A DNA stretch of 8,352 bases from an uncultured Actinomycetes bacterium. GTDB taxonomy: Bacteria > Actinomycetota > Actinomycetes > Nanopelagicales > Nanopelagicaceae. The stretch is from the NCBI GenBank assembly GCA_903918325.1, contig CAIXDY010000161.1, positions 1 to 8,352 of the forward strand, in the 5' to 3' direction. Shown piece after piece: positions 1 through 6,307 of this stretch. How positions within the stretch are numbered: the first letter of the stretch is position 1; every line of letters begins with the position of its first letter. A model generated the notes under the pieces. That model did not search any database. It saw only the letters and a list, made by a program, of their open reading frames with translations, and was not told the origin of the DNA. Made by a program: the position numbers and the translations under genes.

Positions 1-1
1 A

Positions 2-793
2 GTGGGTGCTTACGCCGCCGCAGTTGCACGCATAGAACTGCATGCCCCAATTATTGTATGTTTCATTCTTGCCGTTTTAGCTGGAGCAATTGGTGGCGCA
101 TTACTTGGCGCAGCAGCTGCCAGATTGTCTGGACCGTATTTAGCAGGTGCAACTTTGGCATTGGCTATTGGTCTGCCATCTTTAGCTAATCAATTTTCAG
201 TTCTTGGTGGAGAACAAGGTTTACTTTTCGACGTCGGCTTTCCACCACTTTCATTAGGTCAAGATTTCACGCAATATAAATGGTTCTTTTGGATTGCCGC
301 ACTAGCAGCATTAATTTCAATGTGGGTAATACAAAATATTTTGAGTTCTAGGTATGGCCGAACGTGGCGAGCAATCCGCGGAAATGACGTCGCTGCCCAG
401 CTCGCCGGAGTCAATATTGCCCGCTCCAAGATCCTGGCCTTCACAATTAGCGCCGGAATCGCAGGTTTAGCCGGGGCCTTACTTTCTATGACTATTGGGA
501 CGGTTTCCCCGAGCGCATTTCCGCTGGCGCTCTCATTTTCTTTGCTGACAGGCGCAGTTCTAAGTGGCATTACGACCCTTGGAGGCGTCATGATTGGGGC
601 AGTGGTTTTGGTTGCTATTCCAGAGTTCGCTGATGCGGTCGCCAGCCGTATGGGTAGCTCAGAGAAAGTAACCACAAACTTGCCGGGCTTCTTGGTGAGC
701 GTGCTGCTGATTGTCACCGTTCTGTTTGTTCCAAATGGACCGGTTGAACAACATCGCGCTCGTAAAGCAAAGAAGGCAGCATTAAAGAAGTAA
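2..793 (+). CDS. livM: LivM-type branched-chain amino acid ABC transporter permease, 5'-truncated by the window edge
   Basis: This is an inner-membrane permease subunit of a Liv-type (HAAT family) ABC importer, which pairs with a LivH permease, LivG/LivF ATPases and an extracellular binding protein. The visible 263 residues begin with GAYAAA, which in LivM proteins lies inside the protein after the first membrane segments. The GTG at base 2 is therefore almost certainly an internal valine, and the true start lies upstream. Hydrophobic segments occur roughly at visible residues 15-40, 44-65, 92-113, 142-165, 172-205 and 228-243. Residues 118-143 (YGRTWRAIRGND through GVNIARSK) match the conserved cytoplasmic loop that contacts the ATPase, followed by the family's AGLAGAL segment. 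The tail is basic (HRARKAKK). The binding-protein gene follows after a 40-base gap without a terminator, so they are probably co-transcribed. Substrate is uncertain because Liv-type systems also carry amides, urea and aromatic acids. GC content jumps inside the gene near base 360. Confidence 0.88.
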   Translation: MGAYAAAVARIELHAPIIVCFILAVLAGAIGGALLGAAAARLSGPYLAGATLALAIGLPSLANQFSVLGGEQGLLFDVGFPPLSLGQDFTQYKWFFWIAALAALISMWVIQNILSSRYGRTWRAIRGNDVAAQLAGVNIARSKILAFTISAGIAGLAGALLSMTIGTVSPSAFPLALSFSLLTGAVLSGITTLGGVMIGAVVLVAIPEFADAVASRMGSSEKVTTNLPGFLVSVLLIVTVLFVPNGPVEQHRARKAKKAALKK

Positions 794-833
794 AGATTTA
801 CCTCTCGTACTAACCCTCGATGGAAGGAAACAC

Positions 834-2123
834 ATGAAAGCAATGAATCGCCGGAAACTGATAACAGTTTCAGCGGTACTTGCCGCAGTGAGCTTGGCTG
901 TAACAGCAGTCCCAGCGCAAGCGGCTGAAGTGGGAGTCTCAGGAACCGAAATTAAACTCGGTATGACACTTCCAATGACAGGTACAGCATCACTTGGTTA
1001 CAACAAGATTCCAGGTGCAGCAAAGGCGTACTTCGATTATCTCAATGCAAATGGTGGAGTTAACGGTCGCAAGATCACACTGGTTGTAAAAGATGATCGT
1101 TATGTACCAACTGAAGCAGTAGCAAAGACAAATGAACTTATTCTAAAAGATAAGGTCATGGCTCTTCTTGCTCCACTAGGAACAGCGAACGTAAAAGCTG
1201 TAGCCGCATCAGTTAACCCAGCTCGCCGTGGCATCCCTGTTCTATTCGTTAACACTGGTTTCAGCGGTTTCGCTGATGCAAAGAAGTACCCAACTACTTA
1301 CGCAGTCTTGCCTTCATACATTATGGAAGCCAAGATCATGGGTCAGTACATTAAGGAAAACTTTGCAGGTAAGAAGGTTGGTCTTCTTTACCAGGATGAC
1401 GACTTCGGTTCAGATGCGCTCGCAGGATTTAAGACTGCCGGAGTTAACTTTGCCGTGAAGGTGCCTTATGCATCAGGCTCACAAGGTGCTGCAGCTGCAG
1501 CTGGTTGGATTACTAAGTTCAAGGCTGCTGAAGCCGATGTAGTAATTCTTTTCGGTGTATCTAGCGCAACTTCTGCAATGCTCGGTACTGCTGCTCAATT
1601 GAAGTACGCACCACAGTGGATGCTTGGTTCAGTTGGTGGAGATGCAACAACAATTAAACTTACTGGTGTTCCAGCTGGCGTTCTATATAACGCAATCGGC
1701 TTCTCACCAGTCCCAGCAACAACAGATATGAAAGATGAATATGTAAAACTATTCTCTGATATCTATGCCAAGGCAGTTCCTGGATCAGCATTTGATCTCA
1801 ATGTACTTCTTGGAATGAACTCAGCATTTATGGCTGCGCAAGCTCTCAAAGCTGCCGGTACAAATCCAACGCGTAAATCACTACTAGCTGCAATTGATAG
1901 CAAGGGTTCAACTTTTGCTAACTCAGCACTAGTTCCACTTGGTTATTCAGCTACAAGTCACGTTGGATTAACTGGTTACTGGGTTGGTAAGTACTCACCA
2001 ACTGGTGACCTTGCTCCAGTAGGCGGCACATATGTCACTTACACAACCGATTCAGGTGCTGGCGCAGTTGTTAAATCAACGTATGTGCGTCCAGCAATGC
2101 CAGCGAAGGGATTACCTAACTAA
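834..2123 (+). CDS. livK: LivK-type extracellular substrate-binding protein of a branched-chain amino acid family ABC transporter
   Basis: The product is the extracellular solute receptor (type 1 periplasmic-binding fold, Peripla_BP_6 group) that delivers ligand to the LivM-type permease encoded just upstream. The 429-residue protein opens with a signal peptide: a basic start with NRRKLI at residues 5-10, a hydrophobic stretch at about 11-27, and a signal peptidase I site near AQA-A at 28-31. Family signatures are IKLGMTLPMTG (40-50), NGGVNGRKI (73-81) and YQDDDFGSDALAGFK (186-200). The start is supported by GGAAGGA at 822-828, five bases before the ATG. Two points are odd. There is no cysteine anywhere, so no lipobox to tether it, although actinobacteria lack a conventional outer membrane to confine a free receptor. 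NRRKLI also fits a twin-arginine export motif (RR-x-two hydrophobics). Codons look like those of the chaperonin genes, suggesting strong expression. The ligand cannot be read from the sequence; the gene symbol denotes the family only. Confidence 0.9.
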   Translation: MKAMNRRKLITVSAVLAAVSLAVTAVPAQAAEVGVSGTEIKLGMTLPMTGTASLGYNKIPGAAKAYFDYLNANGGVNGRKITLVVKDDRYVPTEAVAKTNELILKDKVMALLAPLGTANVKAVAASVNPARRGIPVLFVNTGFSGFADAKKYPTTYAVLPSYIMEAKIMGQYIKENFAGKKVGLLYQDDDFGSDALAGFKTAGVNFAVKVPYASGSQGAAAAAGWITKFKAAEADVVILFGVSSATSAMLGTAAQLKYAPQWMLGSVGGDATTIKLTGVPAGVLYNAIGFSPVPATTDMKDEYVKLFSDIYAKAVPGSAFDLNVLLGMNSAFMAAQALKAAGTNPTRKSLLAAIDSKGSTFANSALVPLGYSATSHVGLTGYWVGKYSPTGDLAPVGGTYVTYTTDSGAGAVVKSTYVRPAMPAKGLPN

Positions 2124-3757
2124 TGAAAAAAGTAAGAATACTTTCGCTTCTCTCAGTTACAGCACTTGTAACAACAGTTCTTGTATCAGTACCAGTTGCA
2201 GCTAACGCCGCTCCTGCTTGCGATGGCAAGAGCCCAATCCAGTCATGCGTGGGTGCAACATCTGATGGTGCACCGTATGCAATGCAGGTTCCAGCTAACT
2301 TCAACGGAACCGTTGCGTTGTACTCACATGGATATCGCTACAACGTAGATATCCCAGCTGCGATTCCACTCATTGGTGGATACAAAATAACTAATACGCC
2401 AGAACCTGTTCCAGGTGGTAATGCCGATGTTGCTAAATATCTATTTAGCCAAGGTGTTGCAATTGTTGGTTCAGGCTTTGCGCGTCAAGGTTGGAACTTA
2501 GATTCAGCGATCAAGACAAACATTGAATTGATCGACACTTTCAAAAAGCAGTTCCCAAAGACAACCAAGGTAATTGCTTGGGGTTCTTCTCTGGGTGCTG
2601 CAATCACTCAAGGTCTTGCAGAAACTCACCCAGAGTTAGTATCGGCAGCTGCACCAATGTGTATGGCAACTCTTGAAGTAGATGCTGAACTCACAATGGC
2701 GGGCGATTTCCTTTGGGGTCTCAAGGTCCTCTTTGATCCAACGATCAAGGGTGGAAATTATTCAGCTGGAGCAGCTGGAGTTGCTGAGTCATATGCAGAT
2801 CTTGGAAAAGTATTTACAGTTATGGGCAAGTTGCAGGCAGGAATTGCAACAGGCGCGTGGCCAGATACTTCTTCAGCAACTGGTAAAGCTCTAGCAGCAG
2901 CTGGCGTTCCTTCACGAAGCGCACTTTTGCTTCTTGGATTAATGTCAGGAATTCCAACTCAATCAGCACACTTCGACTCAATTTCAGGTCCAGATGGTGC
3001 ATTGAAGTTGTCATTCCCATTGGCAATTAGCCCAGCACTTGCAGTTCTAGAAAATGGAACTAATGCTGCAGCACTTGCTGTGCTTGCAACGCAAGATGTT
3101 GAAAATCAAGTAGGCGGCGCTTACTTTGATAACACTAAAACAGATTATGCAGCACGCATTGATACAGAACGCGTAATTTTCAATGCCGCACTTTCTGGCA
3201 ATACTGTTATCGATGCACTACTTGGTGCGCTCTCAGCAGCTAATCCAGGAGCACCACGCTCTGTTGGCGATGCCGCTGCAATTACTAAGCTCGCAGCCCT
3301 TCAGCACAACACTGGAAAGATCAATGTTCCAACAGTGTTGATGGTTGGCGTTGCAGATCCAATTACTCCAGCTGGTGGTTCACAGCGTGTAGTTGATTTG
3401 TATGCAGCTCAATATGCAGCCCAAAAGGCCGCAGCCCAAAAGGCTTACCAGAGCTCACATCAATATGTTGCTCCGGCTAACAAGCTACTGATGTTATGGA
3501 ATACAACTCCAGCAAACTACACAAAGTTTGATGCAGCGGGATCTCCAATCACATCAACTCCAGCAGCTCAAGGTACAAACCACTGTAACTTCACAACTAA
3601 GCAGTTATTGCTAGTTGCTAAGTATTTAGTGGAAGCCTCAAGCACTGGCAAGGTTCCAACTGGCGGACGAGTTGCTACAGATGCACGTAAAGCTGGCAAT
3701 CTCTCAGTCGATAAGGGAATCTACATTCCGCTACCTAAGTTCTACAGCGGAAACTAA
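2123..3757 (+). CDS. Secreted alpha/beta hydrolase, substrate unknown
   Basis: This 544-residue exported enzyme has a Sec-type signal peptide: basic MKKVR, a hydrophobic stretch at 6-25, and a likely cleavage at ANA-A near residues 27-30. There is no lipobox, as C33 lies after the cleavage site. The hydrolase core is visible: VPANFNGTVALYSHGY at 56-71 (strand and oxyanion region), nucleophile elbow G154-S-S156-L-G158, the acid in VGVADPITP (D412), and the base in GTNHCNF (H487). The 256 residues between Ser and Asp are far more than a minimal alpha/beta hydrolase needs, implying a large cap or inserted domain that is Ala-rich. C33 and C42 could form a disulfide. The start ATG overlaps the stop of the binding-protein gene by one base (TAATG), so translation is coupled; AAGGGA at 2105-2110 may help although it is 12 bases away. 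A terminator follows. Peptidase (TAP-like), ester hydrolase or polyester hydrolase activity are all possible; the operon suggests that its product is imported by the Liv-type transporter. Confidence 0.85.
   Translation: MKKVRILSLLSVTALVTTVLVSVPVAANAAPACDGKSPIQSCVGATSDGAPYAMQVPANFNGTVALYSHGYRYNVDIPAAIPLIGGYKITNTPEPVPGGNADVAKYLFSQGVAIVGSGFARQGWNLDSAIKTNIELIDTFKKQFPKTTKVIAWGSSLGAAITQGLAETHPELVSAAAPMCMATLEVDAELTMAGDFLWGLKVLFDPTIKGGNYSAGAAGVAESYADLGKVFTVMGKLQAGIATGAWPDTSSATGKALAAAGVPSRSALLLLGLMSGIPTQSAHFDSISGPDGALKLSFPLAISPALAVLENGTNAAALAVLATQDVENQVGGAYFDNTKTDYAARIDTERVIFNAALSGNTVIDALLGALSAANPGAPRSVGDAAAITKLAALQHNTGKINVPTVLMVGVADPITPAGGSQRVVDLYAAQYAAQKAAAQKAYQSSHQYVAPANKLLMLWNTTPANYTKFDAAGSPITSTPAAQGTNHCNFTTKQLLLVAKYLVEASSTGKVPTGGRVATDARKAGNLSVDKGIYIPLPKFYSGN
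3416..3445 (+). repeat. 15-bp tandem duplication inside the hydrolase gene
   Basis: Two consecutive 15-base units (3416-3430 and 3431-3445) share gcagcccaaaaggc and differ only in the last base. Each encodes AAQKA. They are preceded by YAAQ, so the protein shows a YAAQYAAQKAAAQKAY run at residues 427-442. The reading frame is kept. It sits just after the catalytic Asp region, probably on a surface helix. Confidence 0.8.
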
Positions 3758-3772
3758 TACATCGAAGGTAGT

Positions 3773-3812
3773 AAACGGGGGTCTCGCTAAAAGCGAGGCC
3801 CCCGTTTCCTTT
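3773..3812 (+). terminator. Strong rho-independent terminator after the hydrolase gene
   Basis: The arms aaacgggggtctcgc (3773-3787) and gcgaggcccccgttt (3793-3807) pair over 15 bases with a single G-T pair and a five-base taaaa loop. A pyrimidine-rich tract follows (ttt, cc, ttt). The A-rich left edge means that it could also work in the reverse direction. It separates the transport/hydrolase operon from tsaE, whose start codon is only about 20 bases beyond the stem. Confidence 0.9.
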
Positions 3813-3826
3813 ACTCTTTACTCCTA

Positions 3827-4261
3827 ATGATTACCGTTGCAACTGCCCAGGAGATGTTTGATCTGGGCATCGCTATTTCTGGGCACTTGAGGGCAGGCGA
3901 TTTAGTTTTAGTTAATGGGCCACTCGGTGCAGGTAAAACAGTTTTAGCTCAAGGCATTGGTAAAGGCTTAGGAATTAGCGATATCACTTCACCAACTTTT
4001 GTAATTTCGCGAGTACACAAAGGTGCCATCCCAATGATTCACGTAGATGCGTATCGTTTGATTGATACCGAAAATCCAAACCTCTATTTAGATGATTTAG
4101 ATTTGGATACCCAAAGTTCTATAACCGTAGTTGAATGGGGTGGCGCCGAATCTGCTCGACTGAGCGATGATCGATTAGAAATCACAATTGATAGAAGTGA
4201 AGAAACGCGACAAGTAGATATTAAAGCCGTTGGTACCCGTTGGGAGGCTTTCGTACTATGA
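3827..4261 (+). CDS. tsaE: tRNA threonylcarbamoyladenosine biosynthesis ATPase TsaE
   Basis: TsaE is the cytoplasmic P-loop ATPase that works with TsaB and TsaD in forming N6-threonylcarbamoyladenosine at position 37 of ANN-decoding tRNAs; its ATP hydrolysis is thought to reset the TsaBD complex. The 144-residue protein has the normal family length. Visible motifs are Walker A GPLGAGKT at 31-38, SPTFVI at 55-60, HVDAYRL at 72-78 and VVEWG at 101-105. The N-terminal alignment (ATAQEMFDLG, then GDLVLVNG) supports the ATG at 3827, yet no Shine-Dalgarno sequence precedes it, only the pyrimidine tract of the upstream terminator. The message may therefore be leaderless or produced by read-through. 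A later ATG at 3854 would remove conserved residues and has AGGAG too close to it. The stop overlaps the tsaB start as ATGA. Confidence 0.95.
   Translation: MITVATAQEMFDLGIAISGHLRAGDLVLVNGPLGAGKTVLAQGIGKGLGISDITSPTFVISRVHKGAIPMIHVDAYRLIDTENPNLYLDDLDLDTQSSITVVEWGGAESARLSDDRLEITIDRSEETRQVDIKAVGTRWEAFVL
4242..4247 (+). promoter_or_regulatory. Ribosome binding site for tsaB that fixes its start
   Basis: GGGAGG within the end of tsaE lies ten bases before the ATG at 4258. This supports the ATG and argues against the in-frame TTG at 4240, which would place the site inside the coding region. Confidence 0.65.
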
Positions 4262-4794
4262 CAATCTCATTAGCGATAGATACTTCTACTTCCAGAACCT
4301 TAGTTGCAATCATCAAAGATGGAACCGTGCTTTGGAGCGGTTTTCGAGATGGTGCAACCGAACATGGTCCGGCATTACCCGCGCTAGTTCAAGAAGGCAT
4401 TAAAGGTTTTGAAATTTCTGAAGTTGTTGTTGGCATGGGTCCTGGGCCATACACAGGTCTGCGAATCGGAATTGCATTTGCACAGAGTTTTGCTTTAGCG
4501 CGCGCAATTCCAGTTCGAGGCGTGTGTTCATTGGATGCAATCGCCGCACAAGTAAATGAAACGGAGTTTATTATTACCGTTGATGCCAGACGAAAAGAAG
4601 TGTATTGGGCACGTTATTCAAATGGCGCACGAGTGGGTCAACCATCAGTTAACTTTCCAGCCGATGTAAGCGGTGCGACAATTTATCCAGATCTGTATCC
4701 AGATTTGAAAGCCCTTGTCGCCTTACCTGGAAATATTACTGAGCCGATTTATTTACGCCGACCTGATGCAATTGCAACGGCGGATCGAAGATGA
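4258..4794 (+). CDS. tsaB: tRNA threonylcarbamoyladenosine biosynthesis protein TsaB, short form
   Basis: TsaB is the non-catalytic ASKHA-fold partner that dimerises with TsaD and helps recruit TsaE in t6A synthesis. The N-terminal domain is intact: LAIDTSTSRT at 5-14, HGPALPALV at 36-44 and the hallmark GPGPYTGLRIG at 61-71, the region used for dimerisation with TsaD. VDARRKEVYWA at 108-118 and PIYLRRPDA at 163-171 complete the family pattern. At 178 residues it is clearly shorter than E. coli TsaB (about 230); roughly 50 residues are missing from the C-terminal domain between VDARRKEVYWA and PIYLRRPDA. Both ends of the protein are conserved, so this looks like an internal reduction and not a broken gene. 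It overlaps tsaE and rimI by four bases each (ATGA). Confidence 0.93.
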   Translation: MTISLAIDTSTSRTLVAIIKDGTVLWSGFRDGATEHGPALPALVQEGIKGFEISEVVVGMGPGPYTGLRIGIAFAQSFALARAIPVRGVCSLDAIAAQVNETEFIITVDARRKEVYWARYSNGARVGQPSVNFPADVSGATIYPDLYPDLKALVALPGNITEPIYLRRPDAIATADRR

Positions 4795-5237
4795 CAACGT
4801 ATCGCGAAGCTAATTCCTTAGACATTCCAGTTCTTGTTTCATTAGATAAAGCGTTATTTCCATATTCCCCTTGGTCGTCAGGGCAATATCGCGAAGAGAT
4901 CACCGCACCTACTCGCCGTTTTATTGTGGCGCTAGATACCTCGTTTAGCATTATTGGTTATGCCGGAGTTTTTGCACCCGGGGGAGCCGAAGCCGATATT
5001 TTAACGGTGGGTGTAGTCCCGCAGCATCGCGGGCAGGGAATTGCTCGTGCATTAATGGCGCGTATTACCGATTGGGCTAAGAGCCAAGGCTCTACTGCGA
5101 TGATGTTGGAAGTTAAAACCGACAACGTTGAAGCTATTTCTTTATATGAATCCCTTGGGTACTCACAGTTAAATGTTCGAAAAGATTATTTTGGTAAAGG
5201 TTTAGATGCTTTAGTCATGCGCAAGGATTTGCCATGA
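4791..5237 (+). CDS. rimI: GNAT-family N-acetyltransferase, RimI-like (ribosomal protein S18 N-terminal alanine acetyltransferase)
   Basis: RimI transfers acetyl from acetyl-CoA to protein N-termini, classically Ala1 of ribosomal protein S18, in the cytoplasm. The 148-residue length matches the family. The acetyl-CoA pyrophosphate loop is PQHRGQGIARAL at 77-88 (R/QxxGxG). MLEVKTDNVEAISLYESLGY at 105-124 is the RimI-type segment with E107, N112 and Y119, and VRKDYF at 129-134 supplies the late tyrosine. It begins with WSSGQYREE at 28-36, close to the W-x-x-x-x-F motif of RimI N-termini. The start overlaps the tsaB stop by four bases and the end overlaps tsaD in the same way; no strong Shine-Dalgarno is visible, so coupled translation is likely. 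In actinobacteria RimI sits between TsaB and TsaD and may have wider substrates than S18. Exact target is inferred from family and neighbourhood. Confidence 0.9.
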   Translation: MTTYREANSLDIPVLVSLDKALFPYSPWSSGQYREEITAPTRRFIVALDTSFSIIGYAGVFAPGGAEADILTVGVVPQHRGQGIARALMARITDWAKSQGSTAMMLEVKTDNVEAISLYESLGYSQLNVRKDYFGKGLDALVMRKDLP

Positions 5238-6268
5238 GCCAACCACTAGTACTTGGCATCGAGACATCGTGCGATGAAACTGCCGTGGGCATTGTTCGTG
5301 GGCGAACATTGCTGGCAAATGTGATTGCATCTAGCGTTGAAGAACATGCACGCTTTGGTGGCGTAGTTCCAGAAATTGCTAGCCGGGCACATTTAGAAGC
5401 TATGCAGCCCACAATTGCTAATGCGTTAGTCGATGCCAAAGTTTCATTAAAAGATATTGATGCGATTGCCGTGACTGCCGGCCCTGGTTTAGTCGGGGCG
5501 TTATTAGTTGGCGTAGGTTCGGCAGCTGGCCTAGCCCTTGGTTTGGATAAACCAATTTATGCCGTCAATCATTTAGCTGCACATATCAGTGTTGATTATT
5601 TAACGCACGATAAAGATCTAGAACCAACAATTGCATTATTAGTAAGCGGTGGACATTCATCATTATTACAAGTTGATGACATCACCTCTTCGATTACTAA
5701 ATTAGGCCAGACAATTGATGATGCTGCGGGTGAGGCTTTTGACAAAATCGCACGAGTAATGAAATTGAGTTTTCCAGGTGGGCCAGCAATTGATCTTCTT
5801 GCTAAGGATGGAAGTGCGAGCGCAATTGATTTCCCACGAGGGTTGACTACTTCAAATGACTGGCAAACTCGTCCCTATGATTTTTCATTCTCTGGATTAA
5901 AAACCGCGGTCGCACGCTACTTAGAAAACGTCCCGGATTATGTTCGCGCCGATGTTGCTGCATCTTTTCAAGAAGCGATTGTTGATGTGTTACTTCTTAA
6001 ATCATTGGCAGCGTGTAAAGAAAGTGGAATTGATTCACTTGTGATTGCAGGTGGAGTAGCGGCCAACTCCCGCTTGAGAGCGGTGGCCGCTGCGCGCTGT
6101 GAAAAAGTTGGCATACGTCTGCGGATCCCAGCCCCCGCCCTTTGTACTGATAACGGCGCCATGGTCGCCTCCCTTGGCGCTTTGATGGTCGCGGCTCATC
6201 GCCCGCCTAGCCCGGTGGCCTTTGATGCCGATTCCAGCCTGCCAGTAGGGGTAATAAGCCTGTCCTAG
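5234..6268 (+). CDS. tsaD: tRNA N6-adenosine threonylcarbamoyltransferase TsaD (Kae1/Qri7/YgjD family)
   Basis: TsaD is the catalytic subunit that moves the threonylcarbamoyl group from threonylcarbamoyl-AMP to N6 of A37 in tRNAs reading ANN codons. The 344 residues match the usual length and nearly every signature is present: GIETSCDETAVGI (8-20), EEHARFGGVVPEIASRAH (36-53), VTAGPGLVGALLVG (80-93), NHLAAH (112-117) with metal ligands H113 and H117, LLVSGGHSSL (135-144), GQTIDDAAGEAFDKIARV (158-175), FSFSGLKTAV (217-226), IAGGVAANSRLR (271-282) and CTDNGAM (304-310) with metal ligand D306. AAGGA at 5223-5227 lies six bases before the ATG, which overlaps the rimI stop. No terminator follows, and the groES promoter begins only a few bases downstream. 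The last 200 bases are much richer in GC than the middle of the gene, although the protein sequence reads normally. Confidence 0.97.
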   Translation: MSQPLVLGIETSCDETAVGIVRGRTLLANVIASSVEEHARFGGVVPEIASRAHLEAMQPTIANALVDAKVSLKDIDAIAVTAGPGLVGALLVGVGSAAGLALGLDKPIYAVNHLAAHISVDYLTHDKDLEPTIALLVSGGHSSLLQVDDITSSITKLGQTIDDAAGEAFDKIARVMKLSFPGGPAIDLLAKDGSASAIDFPRGLTTSNDWQTRPYDFSFSGLKTAVARYLENVPDYVRADVAASFQEAIVDVLLLKSLAACKESGIDSLVIAGGVAANSRLRAVAAARCEKVGIRLRIPAPALCTDNGAMVASLGALMVAAHRPPSPVAFDADSSLPVGVISLS

Positions 6269-6274
6269 CTCGAT

Positions 6275-6303
6275 TTGCCGTTGGGAATAGCCACCTCTAA
6301 CCT
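6275..6303 (+). promoter_or_regulatory. Predicted sigma-70-type promoter of groESL
   Basis: TTGCCG at 6275-6280 and TAACCT at 6298-6303 are separated by 17 bases, the ideal spacing for a housekeeping promoter. The CIRCE operator starts five bases after the -10 box and would cover the transcription start near 6310, the standard layout of HrcA-controlled chaperonin promoters. The -10 is only a fair match (TAnnnT). Confidence 0.6.
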
Positions 6304-6307
6304 TGCG

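Noticed and set aside
2..4. GTG at base 2 as the true livM start
   Set aside because: GAYAAA is an internal LivM segment and the upstream membrane helices are missing, so the gene is cut by the window edge.
794..833. Separate promoter for the binding-protein gene in the 40-base gap
   Set aside because: TACTAA at 809-814 resembles a -10 box, but no partner -35 at proper spacing could be supported.
259..843. Minus-strand open frame of 194 codons opposite livM
   Set aside because: It mirrors a well-supported membrane protein gene on the + strand, has no recognisable motif and no ribosome binding site.
3854..3856. Internal ATG as an alternative tsaE start
   Set aside because: AGGAG is too close to it, and the residues it would remove align with the normal TsaE N-terminus.
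4240..4257. Upstream TTG start adding six residues to TsaB
   Set aside because: The ATG at 4258 forms the same ATGA overlap as the rest of the operon, has GGGAGG ten bases upstream, and starts exactly at the conserved N-terminal strand.
4258..4794. tsaB as a pseudogene because of its short length
   Set aside because: Start, dimerisation motif and C-terminal YLRRPDA motif are all in one frame with no interruption, and both neighbours overlap it in the usual way.
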